NCBI RefSeq assembly: GCF_004193175.1
Contig: NZ_SAUH01000001.1
Location: 4,121,001 to 4,185,000, forward strand
Reading direction: 5' to 3'
Length of the DNA stretch: 64,000 nt
Source: Streptomyces sp. RFCAC02
GTDB taxonomy: Bacteria > Actinomycetota > Actinomycetes > Streptomycetales > Streptomycetaceae
The notes beneath the pieces are model-generated. The model made no database searches. It was not told the origin of the DNA and saw only the letters and a list, made by a program, of their open reading frames with translations. Each line of letters opens with the position of its first letter. Positions within the stretch are counted from its first letter, which is position 1. Made by a program: the position numbers and the translations under genes. Below are positions 25,861 to 33,776 of the stretch, piece by piece.

Positions 25861-27021
25861 TTACGGCAGGTTCCTCGCCATGACGAGGCGCTGGACCTGG
25901 TTCGTGCCCTCGTAGATCTGCGTGATCTTCGCGTCGCGCATCATGCGCTCCACCGGGTAGTCCCGCGTGTAGCCGTAGCCGCCGAGGAGCTGCACCGCGT
26001 CCGTCGTGATCTCCATCGCGGCGTCCGAGGCGAAGCACTTCGCCGCCGCGCCGAAGAACGTGAGGTCGCCGTCGTTCCGCTCCGACTTAGCCGCCGCCGC
26101 GTACGTGAGCTGCCGCGCCGCCTCCAGCTTCATCGCCATGTCCGCGAGCATGAACTGCACGCCCTGGAAGTCCCCGACCGGCCTGCCGAACTGCTTGCGC
26201 TCCCGCACGTACCCCTTGGCGTAGTCCAGCGCCCCCTGCGCGATGCCGACGGCCTGCGCCGCGATCGTGATCCGCGTGTGGTCCAGCGTGCGCATCGCCG
26301 TCGCGAAGCCCGTGCCCTCCTCGCCGATCATCCGGTCGGCCGGGACGCGCACGTGGTCCAGGTACACCTCGCGGGTCGGCGAGCCCTTGATGCCGAGCTT
26401 CTTCTCCGGCGCGCCGAACGACACCCCCTCGTCGTCCTTCTCCACGACGAACGCCGAGATCCCGCCGCGCGTGCGCTTGTCCGGGTTCGTGACGGCCATG
26501 ACGGTGTAGTAGTCGGAGACGCCGGCGTTGGTGATCCAGCGCTTCACACCGTTCAGGACGTACGCGTCGCCGTCGCGCACGGCGCGGGTGCGCATGCCGC
26601 CGGCGTCCGAGCCCGCGTCCGGCTCCGACAGGCAGTAGGAGAACATCGCCTCGCCCCGCGCCAGCGGCGCCATGTAACGCGCCCGCAGCTCGGGCGACCC
26701 GGCCAGCAGCACCGGCAGCGACCCCAGCTTGTTCACCGCGGGGATGAGCGACGAGGACGCGCACACCCGCGCCACCTCCTCGATCACGATGACGGTGGCG
26801 AGGGCGTCCGCGCCCGCCCCGCCGTACTCCTCCGGCACGTGGACGGCGTGCAGGTCGTTCGACACCAGCGCGTCCAGCGCCTCCGCCGGGAAACGGCCCT
26901 CCTCGTCCACCGCCGCGGCGTGCGGCGCGATCTTCGCCTCGGCCAGGGCGCGGACCGAGGCCCGCAGCATGTCGTGCTCCTCGGCGGGGCGGTAGAGGTC
27001 GAAGTCTGCGGCTCCTGGCAC
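25861..27021 (-). CDS. acyl-CoA dehydrogenase
   Basis: FAD-dependent acyl-CoA dehydrogenase, 386 residues. The middle-domain signature MFSYCLSEPDAGSDAGGMRT and the C-terminal LLGGYGYTRDYPVERMMRDAKITQIYEGT region are present (cited here in parts); the Glu of YEGT is the usual catalytic base of the short/medium-chain type. The GTG at 27021 has AAGGAG at 8-base spacing. Mycobacteria keep a homologue (fadE25) near purE. The chain-length preference cannot be read from sequence. Confidence 0.93.
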   Translation of the reverse strand: MPGAADFDLYRPAEEHDMLRASVRALAEAKIAPHAAAVDEEGRFPAEALDALVSNDLHAVHVPEEYGGAGADALATVIVIEEVARVCASSSLIPAVNKLGSLPVLLAGSPELRARYMAPLARGEAMFSYCLSEPDAGSDAGGMRTRAVRDGDAYVLNGVKRWITNAGVSDYYTVMAVTNPDKRTRGGISAFVVEKDDEGVSFGAPEKKLGIKGSPTREVYLDHVRVPADRMIGEEGTGFATAMRTLDHTRITIAAQAVGIAQGALDYAKGYVRERKQFGRPVGDFQGVQFMLADMAMKLEAARQLTYAAAAKSERNDGDLTFFGAAAKCFASDAAMEITTDAVQLLGGYGYTRDYPVERMMRDAKITQIYEGTNQVQRLVMARNLP

Positions 27022-27150
27022 GGTCCCAACTCCTTGCTGACGCCTGCCGACGTCCTGGGCGACGTTATGACTGTCGAGTAACTAAAGCGCACGGTCACAC
27101 CCACGGGCAACGGGCGCCGCGCACCCCGTGGCCCGGTCGCGCCCTGGGGC

Positions 27151-27156
27151 TATGCT
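27151..27156 (+). promoter_or_regulatory. -10 element, leaderless promoter
   Basis: TATGCT ends 7 bases before the GTG at 27164. Confidence 0.55.
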
Positions 27157-27163
27157 CGGGCGC

Positions 27164-28510
27164 GTGAACAGCCCGACGAAGATCACGGTCATCGGCCTCG
27201 GCTACCTCGGGGCCACGCACGCGGCGGCCATGGCGGAGATGGGGTTCGAGGTCCTCGGCCTCGACATCGTGCCGGAGAAGACCGAGGAGCTGGCCCGCGG
27301 CCGCTCCCCGATCTACGAGCCGGGCCTCGAGGACCTGCTGCGCCGCCATGTCGCCGGACTCCCGGACTCCACCGGGCGCCTGTCGTTCACCACCTCGTGG
27401 GCCGACCTCGCGGCCTTCGGCGACGTGCACTTCATCTGCGTCAACACCCCCCAGCGCGCGGGGGAGTACGCCTGCGACATGTCGTACGTCGAGGCCGCGG
27501 TCGAGTCGCTCGCGCCGCACCTGGACCGGCCGGCCCTCGTCGTCGGCAAGTCGACGGTCCCGGTCGGCAGCGCGGCACGGCTCACCCGCCGCCTCGTCGA
27601 ACTCGCCCCGGCCGGCGAGGCGGCCGAGCTGGCGTGGAACCCCGAGTTCCTCCGCGAGGGCTACGCCGTGGAGGACACCCTGCGGCCCGACCGCATCGTC
27701 GCCGGCTGCCCGAGCGAGCGCGCCGAGACGCTGCTGCGCGAGGTGTACGCGCGCCCCATCGCGGCCGGATCGCCGTTCCTCGTCACCGACCTGCCGACCG
27801 CCGAGCTGGTCAAGTCGGCCGCCAACGCGTTCCTCTCCACCAAGATCTCCTTCATCAACGCCATGGCCGAGATCTGCGAGGCCGCCGACGGCGATGTCGT
27901 GATGCTCGCCGAGGCCCTCGGGCACGACGACCGGATCGGGAAGAAGTTCCTCCAGGCCGGCATCGGCTTCGGCGGCGGCTGCCTGCCCAAGGACATCCGC
28001 GCCTTCATGGCACGCGCCGGCGAACTGGGCGTCGCCGACGCGGTGTCGTTCCTCCGCGAGATCGACTCCATCAACATGCGCCGCCGCGGCGCCATGGTCG
28101 AGCTGACGAAGGAGACGCTCGGCGGCACCCTGCTGGGCAAGCGCGTCGCCGTCCTCGGCGCCGCGTTCAAGCCGGACTCCGACGACGTGCGGGACTCCCC
28201 GGCCCTCAACATCGCGGGCCAGCTCCACCTGCAGGGCGCCCAGGTCACGGTCTTCGACCCCAAGGCCAACGAGAACGCGCGCCGCGTCTTCCCGACGCTC
28301 CGCTACGCCGGGACGGCCATCGAGGCGGCCGAGCACGCCGACGCCGTCCTGCACCTGACGCCGTGGCGCGCGTTCCGCGAGCTCGACCCGGAGGCCGTCG
28401 GCGAGGTCGTCGCCGAACGCCGCATCCTCGACGGCCGCAACACCCTCGACCCCGAGCTGTGGCGCAAGGCCGGCTGGACGTACCGCGCCCTCGGGCGGCC
28501 CACCGCCTGA
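27164..28510 (+). CDS. UDP-glucose 6-dehydrogenase family protein
   Basis: NAD-dependent four-electron dehydrogenase that oxidises a UDP-sugar to the uronate, 448 residues. The Rossmann motif GLGYLG is at about 11-16, KSTVPVGSA is in the NAD domain, and the catalytic Cys is about 273 in GFGGGCLPKD. AFKPDSDDVRDSPAL starts the UDP-binding C-domain. UDP-glucuronate would feed surface polysaccharides, fitting the LCP and glycosyltransferase genes downstream. GDP-mannose or UDP-ManNAc dehydrogenase activity is an alternative. The start is set by the leaderless promoter. Confidence 0.92.
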   Translation: MNSPTKITVIGLGYLGATHAAAMAEMGFEVLGLDIVPEKTEELARGRSPIYEPGLEDLLRRHVAGLPDSTGRLSFTTSWADLAAFGDVHFICVNTPQRAGEYACDMSYVEAAVESLAPHLDRPALVVGKSTVPVGSAARLTRRLVELAPAGEAAELAWNPEFLREGYAVEDTLRPDRIVAGCPSERAETLLREVYARPIAAGSPFLVTDLPTAELVKSAANAFLSTKISFINAMAEICEAADGDVVMLAEALGHDDRIGKKFLQAGIGFGGGCLPKDIRAFMARAGELGVADAVSFLREIDSINMRRRGAMVELTKETLGGTLLGKRVAVLGAAFKPDSDDVRDSPALNIAGQLHLQGAQVTVFDPKANENARRVFPTLRYAGTAIEAAEHADAVLHLTPWRAFRELDPEAVGEVVAERRILDGRNTLDPELWRKAGWTYRALGRPTA

Positions 28511-28543
28511 CGACCGGCGCCGCACGGCGCCCGCGGACACCAC

Positions 28544-28573
28544 CGCCCCGGGGACCGGCCGGTCCCCGGGGCG
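28544..28573. terminator. 30-bp perfect palindrome, terminator
   Basis: CGCCCCGGGGACCGG is followed at once by its exact reverse complement, so the hairpin has no unpaired spacer. CTTTCCC follows. It lies 33 bases after the UDP-sugar dehydrogenase stop. Confidence 0.75.
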
Positions 28574-28610
28574 CTTTCCCGACCGCGCATTTGCCCGACG
28601 GTTTGTGCGC

Positions 28611-28616
28611 TAGGGT
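28611..28616 (+). promoter_or_regulatory. -10 element, leaderless promoter
   Basis: TAGGGT ends 7 bases before the ATG at 28624; TTGCCC at 28591 is a possible -35 with short spacing. Confidence 0.5.
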
Positions 28617-28623
28617 CCGGGGC

Positions 28624-30042
28624 ATGTCGAAGACAATGGGGAACTCGAACACGCGGCAGGAAGCGGCGGAACACACGGAACTCCGCCGTGTGATGGGTCC
28701 GGGGCTGCTGCTGCTCTTCATCGTCGGCGACATTCTCGGAACAGGTGTCTACGCGCTCACCGGAAAGGTCGCCGCGGAAGTCGGCGGCGCCGTCTGGCTG
28801 CCTTTCCTGTGCGCTTTCACAGTCGCCCTGCTGACGGCCACCAGCTATCTGGAGCTCGTCACCAAGTATCCGCGGGCGGGCGGCGCCGCGGCGTTCACCC
28901 ACCGGGCGTTCGCCGTCCACTTCCTCACCTTCCTCATCACCTACGCCGTCATGTGCTCGGGCCTCACCTCGGCGTCCAGCGCGTCCAAGGCGTTCGCGGC
29001 CAACCTGCTGTCCGCGCTGAACGCCGACGGCGAGCACGGCCGGGTCACGATGACGATCGCGATCGCGTTCATGGCGCTCATCGCCCTGGTGAACCTGCGC
29101 GGTGTCGGCGAGAGCGTCAAGGCGAACGTCGTCCTCACCGCGGTGGAACTGTCCGGACTCGTCATTGTCATCGGCGTCGGCGCGTGGGCCATCGTCCAGG
29201 GCGACGGGGAATTCGGGCGTGTGACCGAATTCCATACTGCGTCGGGTGAGACGGCATTCGGCGCCGTGAGCGCGGCGACGGCTCTCGCGTTCTTCGCCAT
29301 GGTGGGATTCGAGGATTCCGTCAACATGGCGGAGGAGACGAAGAATCCCGCGCGCACTTTTCCCCGGATGATGCTCATCGGCCTGTGCGTCACCGGCGTG
29401 ATCTACGTCCTGGTGGCGATCGCGAGCATCGCCCTCGTCTCCCCGGCCGAGCTGAGCGAGGGGGACACACCGCTGCTGAAGGTGGTCCAGGCGGGCGCGC
29501 CGGGCTTCCCGATCGACCTGTTCGCGTGGATCACGATGTTCGCCGTGTCCAACTCGGCCCTCATCAACATGCTGATGGCCAGCCGCCTGCTGTACGGGAT
29601 GTCCCGCGAGCACGTCCTGCCGGCACCGCTGGGCCGTATCCTCCCGCGCCGCCGCACCCCGTGGGTCGCGGTCGTCTTCACGACGCTGCTCGCGTTCCTC
29701 CTCATCGGCTACGCGGACCTGACCGCGCTCGGCGGCACCACGTCGCTGCTGCTCCTGTGCGTCTTCACCGTGGTCAACGTCGCCGTGCTCGTGCTGCGCC
29801 GCGACACGGTGGAGCACCGGCACTTCCGGGCGCCGACCGCGCTGCCGGTGATCGGCGCCGTGCTCTGCGCGTACCTCGCGACGCCGCTGTCCGGGCGGTC
29901 CGGCGACGACTACCGGGTGGCGGGCTGGCTGATGCTGATCGGCATCGGGCTGTGGGCCTGCGTGTGGGTGGCCGACCGCGTGCTGCGCGGGCGGGGCGGC
30001 CGGCGGGAGAAGGACGACTCCGCGCCGCCGCCCGCCGGGTGA
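28624..30042 (+). CDS. APC-family amino acid permease
   Basis: Secondary transporter for amino acids or polyamines, 472 residues with about 12 membrane helices. The helix-1 motif LLFIVGDILGTGVYALTGKV carries the broken-helix Gly motif of the APC fold, and FFAMVGFEDSVNMAEETKNP is the helix-6/loop signature. Codon use between about 29150 and 29370 is less G/C-biased (GAATTC, ACTGCG, ATTCCG) than elsewhere in the window. The leaderless promoter supports the ATG at 28624. Confidence 0.92.
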   Translation: MSKTMGNSNTRQEAAEHTELRRVMGPGLLLLFIVGDILGTGVYALTGKVAAEVGGAVWLPFLCAFTVALLTATSYLELVTKYPRAGGAAAFTHRAFAVHFLTFLITYAVMCSGLTSASSASKAFAANLLSALNADGEHGRVTMTIAIAFMALIALVNLRGVGESVKANVVLTAVELSGLVIVIGVGAWAIVQGDGEFGRVTEFHTASGETAFGAVSAATALAFFAMVGFEDSVNMAEETKNPARTFPRMMLIGLCVTGVIYVLVAIASIALVSPAELSEGDTPLLKVVQAGAPGFPIDLFAWITMFAVSNSALINMLMASRLLYGMSREHVLPAPLGRILPRRRTPWVAVVFTTLLAFLLIGYADLTALGGTTSLLLLCVFTVVNVAVLVLRRDTVEHRHFRAPTALPVIGAVLCAYLATPLSGRSGDDYRVAGWLMLIGIGLWACVWVADRVLRGRGGRREKDDSAPPPAG

Positions 30043-30060
30043 GGTGCCGGCCGCCCGCCG

Positions 30061-30098
30061 GACGGGAGCCCGCCCCGGCGCAGGGGCGGGCTCCCGTC
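30061..30098. terminator. bidirectional terminator, 16-bp perfect stem
   Basis: 30061-30076 pairs perfectly with 30083-30098 around a 6-base loop, between the convergent ends at 30042 and 30107. Confidence 0.85.
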
Positions 30099-30106
30099 CT
30101 CGGGGA

Positions 30107-30970
30107 TCAGGGCGCGGCGACCTTGACCTTGTCGCCGTACGGGAACTCCGAGACGGTCTTCCCCGCGGTGTTCTGCAGCAGGGCGTTGTCACCCTTGTTG
30201 TTCCAGATGGGGCGGTTGATGCCGTAGGAGTGGCCGCCCCACTCCGGGTGCACCTCGTTGGTGTAGACCCGGATCCGCTGGCCCGGCTGGATGACGGTGC
30301 CGGCGGGGAAGACGAAGTCCTGGCCGGCGTCGTCGGCGCCGAGCTGCCAGCCGGAGATGTCGGCCGGCTCGCTGCCGCGGTTCATGATCTCGACGTATTC
30401 GTCCGCCTGGTTCTTCGCCGTGCCGCGGAAGCGGACGTCGGTCAGCACCACGTCGGGCTCGCCGGCGGGGGCGAAGAGCGCGACGACGTCGGCGCTGTTC
30501 GCCCCGCCCTCGGCGCTCACGAACTGCCGGACGATCTGGCCGTTCTGCTTGAACCCGCTGATGACGACCTTGTACTTCCGGCCGTCGACGGTGACCTCCT
30601 CCGGCGAGACGAAGCTCGGCAGGTCGACCAGGTCCTCGGGCGCCGGGCCGTCGTTCGGCGTCTCGTTGTGGTGGAAGCGGAAGGAGAAGGCGCTCTCGGT
30701 GCCGTCCTCGAACACCACCTTCACCGACAGGTCGACGTCGAACTGCGGCTGCGGCAGGGCGGGGACGGGGAAGTTCCGGTGGGTGAAGGTGCCCAGCGTG
30801 AACTCGGTGCCGTCCAGCTTCACCGGCACGCTTCCGCCGCTGAAGACATAACCGCTCTTCGCGTCGTCCGCGACGTTCCCCCACCTGACGTGGTCCGTGC
30901 CCAGGCCGCTGAATGTGGACGCGTCGGCCGTGACGGACGGCCAGGAACCGGACGTGACCGCAGTGCTCAT
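30107..30970 (-). CDS. choice-of-anchor K / lamin-tail domain protein
   Basis: The product has 287 residues. The N-terminal ~130 resemble a choice-of-anchor type beta-sandwich (FSGLGTDHVRWG ... GYVFSGG). A second beta-sandwich at about 180-275 is a lamin-tail domain, with LTDVRFRGTAKNQADEYVEI, ISGWQL and the FPAGTVIQPGQRIRVYTN strand pattern. No signal peptide or membrane anchor is visible, which is odd because both domain types are usually extracellular. AGGAG precedes the ATG at 30970. It may leave by a non-classical route or act inside the cell; the function is unknown. Confidence 0.78.
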   Translation of the reverse strand: MSTAVTSGSWPSVTADASTFSGLGTDHVRWGNVADDAKSGYVFSGGSVPVKLDGTEFTLGTFTHRNFPVPALPQPQFDVDLSVKVVFEDGTESAFSFRFHHNETPNDGPAPEDLVDLPSFVSPEEVTVDGRKYKVVISGFKQNGQIVRQFVSAEGGANSADVVALFAPAGEPDVVLTDVRFRGTAKNQADEYVEIMNRGSEPADISGWQLGADDAGQDFVFPAGTVIQPGQRIRVYTNEVHPEWGGHSYGINRPIWNNKGDNALLQNTAGKTVSEFPYGDKVKVAAP

Positions 30971-31120
30971 GGCGCTGCGCTCCTCTCGCTCTCGGGAAAA
31001 GATCCGCACCGGAGCTACCCCGGACGGCCCGGGGCAGCCGTCAGGGAACCGATCATCATCCCATCGAGCTACTTCACCGGCGCTGTGGTGACGCCGGCCG
31101 TTCCGCGCTCCCGGGGCCGC

Positions 31121-31744
31121 TCACTCCACCGCCCGCCAGGGGCTCACCGCGAGCAGTCCCGTCGAGCCCAGGTCGATGCCGCCGTCGGGCGTCACCGACT
31201 GTTCGGACGCGCCCGCGGCCGGGACGACCAGCACTGTCACGCCGAGGTCGGGGTCCCGGGTGGTGTCCGTGTAGGTGTTGCGCCACAGCAGGCCGGCCCG
31301 TGCCCGCTCGCCCGGCGCGATGGTGACGTCGGCGGGCGGGTCGTCGAAGCCCTCGACCGTCGCGACGTCCGCGCCCCGGTGCGTCACCTCGATGTCGAGC
31401 GGCTCGCCGTCCGCGTCGAGCACCGTCAGCTCCGGATAGCCGTTCAGAGTGACGGGCTCGTCGCCGCAGTTGGTGACGTCGAGGTTCCCGGCACGCAGGC
31501 CCATGGCCGCGTCGATCAGGCCGGGGGAGACGCTGATCCCCTCGGGCGGACAGGGCGGGGTCGTCGGCGTGGGGACGACGGCCGCCGGATCCACCACCGC
31601 CCCGCCGTCGCCGTCCCCGGAGGCCCGCTCGGTACCGCAGGCGCCGAGGGCCGCGGCAGTGAGGACGCAGACCGCGACGGCGGCCGCCGCCCGGGAACGG
31701 GCCGCGCGCGACCGGACAACGGCGGGCGTTGATCGTATGGTCAT
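31121..31744 (-). CDS. lipoprotein, DUF4232-like
   Basis: Exported lipoprotein of 207 residues. The Arg-rich start, a hydrophobic core and the lipobox LGAC place the lipidated Cys at 36. The mature part begins with a Pro/Thr linker, then a beta-sandwich of DUF4232 style (LRAGNLDVTNCGDEPVTLNG, and a conserved Trp in LLWRNTYTD). The two cysteines near PPCPPEG and TNCGDE may pair. It starts with ATG at 31744 and is probably monocistronic. Function unknown; such lipoproteins are common in the Streptomyces envelope. Confidence 0.82.
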   Translation of the reverse strand: MTIRSTPAVVRSRAARSRAAAAVAVCVLTAAALGACGTERASGDGDGGAVVDPAAVVPTPTTPPCPPEGISVSPGLIDAAMGLRAGNLDVTNCGDEPVTLNGYPELTVLDADGEPLDIEVTHRGADVATVEGFDDPPADVTIAPGERARAGLLWRNTYTDTTRDPDLGVTVLVVPAAGASEQSVTPDGGIDLGSTGLLAVSPWRAVE

Positions 31745-31766
31745 CCGCAGATGCTCCCACGCCCTG

Positions 31767-31973
31767 TCAGACGCCGGGCAGGGTGTCCTGCTCGACCGGG
31801 CGCTCCGGCGGTCGCGGTGCGACGCGGACGGCCAGCTTCGCGCGGCACTCGGGGCCGAGGCCCCACAGGCGGGCCTCCCGCCCGTACAGCCTGCGGCCGC
31901 ACAGCCGGCAGGTGACGGCCGGCCGCCTTCCGGCGTCCGGGAGGGGCAGCAGCGCGGGTTCCTCAGCACTCAC
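31767..31973 (-). CDS. small Cys-containing protein (DUF6011-like)
   Basis: A protein of 68 residues. CRLC (Cys22, Cys25) and GPEC (Cys43) form a zinc-ribbon-like pattern, with GRRLYGREARLWGLGPECRAK between and after; this matches the short DUF6011 motif. The GTG start at 31973 overlaps the end of the ArsR-like regulator gene by 11 bases, so the two are coupled. Function unknown. Confidence 0.72.
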   Translation of the reverse strand: MSAEEPALLPLPDAGRRPAVTCRLCGRRLYGREARLWGLGPECRAKLAVRVAPRPPERPVEQDTLPGV

Positions 31974-32511
31974 GCGGCGGCTCCCCGGCCAGCAGCGGGA
32001 ACAGGCGCACCACGGCGGCGACCGGCGCCGCGTCGGCCGGCCGGCCGCGGCGGTCGAGGTACGGCGCGAGGACGGCGCGGACGGCGTCGGCGACCTCGGT
32101 CAGCTCACCGGGCGTCAGATGCACGACCGCGCTGAACGCCTCGTCGTGCCGCCAGGGGGCGGGTGCCTCGTCGCGCCGCTCCAGCCAGCGCCGGTGACTC
32201 TCGTCCTCGAGCGCCCGGTTCAGCTGCCCGAAGACCTCCTCCTCCGGGCTCACCGCCGCGGCCGGCCCGGCGTCGGCGCGGAGCCGCCACGGCCGTACGC
32301 GACCGGCGCCCGCCGCGCGCGGCGCCTCCTCCACAAGGCCGTGGCGCGCCAGTTGGCGCAGGTGGAACGAGCACACACCCGAACTCCGCCCGAGCCGGCG
32401 CGCCGCCTCCGCCGAGGTGAGCGTGCCCCGTTCGGCGAGCAGGTCGAGCAGGGCGGCCCGTACGGGATGGCCGGCCCGCACGCCGTCGTCCCGCAGTTCG
32501 TCCTCGGTCAT
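31963..32511 (-). CDS. ArsR-like winged-helix regulator
   Basis: Transcriptional regulator of 182 residues. The winged HTH spans about 10-65 (GHPVRAALLDLLAERGTLTS, then AEAARRLGRSSGVCSFHLRQLARHGLVEE), followed by a helical C-terminal domain rich in Arg and Pro, longer than typical 100-residue ArsR proteins. There is no clear metal-binding Cys cluster apart from one Cys in the recognition helix. GGAGG precedes the ATG at 32511. It is divergent from a peptide deformylase gene with two operator-like palindromes between. Confidence 0.87.
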   Translation of the reverse strand: MTEDELRDDGVRAGHPVRAALLDLLAERGTLTSAEAARRLGRSSGVCSFHLRQLARHGLVEEAPRAAGAGRVRPWRLRADAGPAAAVSPEEEVFGQLNRALEDESHRRWLERRDEAPAPWRHDEAFSAVVHLTPGELTEVADAVRAVLAPYLDRRGRPADAAPVAAVVRLFPLLAGEPPREC

Positions 32512-32524
32512 CGCGCCTCCAATC

Positions 32525-32553
32525 ACTTTGCAAAGTCTGGTACTTTGCAAACT
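32525..32553. promoter_or_regulatory. paired 12-bp operators between ArsR-like and deformylase genes
   Basis: ACTTTGCAAAGT (32525-32536) is a perfect palindrome. ACTTTGCAAACT (32542-32553) repeats it with one change, 17 bases on. The AT-rich pair stands out in a 73% GC context and likely binds the adjacent regulator. Confidence 0.8.
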
Positions 32554-32595
32554 CCCGGGTCAAGTACCCGCGCGATCGGGAGAGGAGAGCACGCG

Positions 32596-33255
32596 ATGCC
32601 CGTACTCGTCCAGGGCCGGCCCGCCGCCGACGACCACCCGCACCCCACACCGGAGGCCGTCCGGGGGACACCGCACCGCATCACCGTGATCGGTGAGGAC
32701 GTCCTGCACCGCCGCCTGCGGCCGGTCACCGGATTCGGCGACCCGGACCTCGCCCGGCTCGTCGACGACATGTTCGCCACGCTGCACGTCGCCGAGGGCG
32801 CGGGGCTCGCCGCCAACCAGATCGGCGTCGACCTCCAGCTCTTCGTCTGGGACATGACCGACGAGTGGGGCGTCCGGCACGTGGGCCACATCGCGAACCC
32901 GGTGCTCGACGAAGTGCCCGCCGCCAGCCGCACCCTGCTGGAGGAGCCCGAGGGCTGCCTGTCCGTGCCGGGTCCCTACGTCCCGCTGGCCCGCCCCGAC
33001 CACGCCGTCGTGCGCGGCGTGGACATCGCGGGCGAGCCGCTGGTCATCGAAGGGCGGGGCTACTTCGCCCGCTGCCTCCAGCACGAGACCGACCACCTCC
33101 ACGGCCGCCTGTACGTCGACCGCCTCGCCGCGCGGGAGCGCAAGGCCGCCGTCCGCGAGATGGGCGCGCTGCGGGACCGGGTGCTGGCGCGCCGGGCCGC
33201 CCGGGAGGCGGCGCGCGGCCGTGGGACGGACACCCCCGCCGGCGGCGCGGGTTGA
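32596..33255 (+). CDS. peptide deformylase
   Basis: Metalloenzyme that removes the N-formyl group from nascent proteins. In the 219 residues motif 1 GAGLAANQIG is at 68-77, motif 2 EGCLSVP at 119-125 (metal ligand Cys121) and motif 3 HETDH at 163-167 (two His ligands and catalytic Glu). There is a 25-residue N-terminal extension and an Arg/Ala tail. GGAG is 8 bases upstream of the ATG. Streptomyces normally carry several deformylases; a dedicated divergent regulator suggests a conditional, possibly inhibitor-resistant copy. Confidence 0.94.
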   Translation: MPVLVQGRPAADDHPHPTPEAVRGTPHRITVIGEDVLHRRLRPVTGFGDPDLARLVDDMFATLHVAEGAGLAANQIGVDLQLFVWDMTDEWGVRHVGHIANPVLDEVPAASRTLLEEPEGCLSVPGPYVPLARPDHAVVRGVDIAGEPLVIEGRGYFARCLQHETDHLHGRLYVDRLAARERKAAVREMGALRDRVLARRAAREAARGRGTDTPAGGAG

Positions 33256-33335
33256 GGTCCGGGCGGCCCGGGTACTCGTCGGGGCACCGGCCCGGCTCAG
33301 GTGCCGGGCCGCATGAGCGAGGAGTTGGTGCCGTC

Positions 33336-33722
33336 GTGTCTCTCGCCCGCTTCAGCGTCACCGTGCTCGACTGTCCGGACCCGCGGGCGCTCGCGGCCTT
33401 CTACTCCGACGTCCTCGGCTGGCCGATCGACGAGGAGCACAGCGACGACGGCTGGGTCGAGATCCGCGGCGGGGCGCCGGCGGAGCGGTTCGCGTTCCAG
33501 CTCTCCGAGGGGTACCGGCCGCCGGAGTGGCCCGGGACGGAGCACCCCCAGCAGATGCACATCGACCTGGACGTCCCCGAGTCACGCCTCGACGAGGCCG
33601 AGCGGGACGTCCTCACGCTCGGCGCGCGCCTCCTGCAGGGCGACGACGGCGGACAACGCGGCTTCCGGGTGTACGCGGACCCGGCGGGGCATCCGTTCTG
33701 CCTGTGCCGCGTCCGCGACTGA
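33336..33722 (+). CDS. VOC/glyoxalase-fold protein
   Basis: Vicinal oxygen chelate superfamily protein of 128 residues with two beta-alpha-beta-beta-beta modules. It starts VSLARFSVTVLDCPDPRALA and has QQMHIDLDVP and YADPAGHPFCLC, the usual second-module end. Such proteins bind drugs or catalyse dioxygenase or glyoxalase chemistry. The GTG at 33336 has GAGGAG about 11 bases upstream. Function not assignable. Confidence 0.85.
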   Translation: MSLARFSVTVLDCPDPRALAAFYSDVLGWPIDEEHSDDGWVEIRGGAPAERFAFQLSEGYRPPEWPGTEHPQQMHIDLDVPESRLDEAERDVLTLGARLLQGDDGGQRGFRVYADPAGHPFCLCRVRD

Positions 33723-33766
33723 GCCGCGAGCCGCGCCCCCGTCGGCCGGGGCGCGGCACGCGGCTC
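33721..33766. terminator. bidirectional terminator
   Basis: Outer stem GAGCCGCG/CGCGGCTC (33721-33728, 33759-33766) and inner stem GCCGCGCCCC/GGGGCGCGGC (33730-33739, 33748-33757), between convergent gene ends. Confidence 0.8.
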
Positions 33767-33776
33767 GGCCGACGGG

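Noticed and set aside
29206..29234. GAATTC repeated around 29210 and 29228 inside the permease gene, and lower G/C codons
   Set aside because: Short in-frame coincidences within a normal APC permease; the patch is too small to show horizontal transfer.
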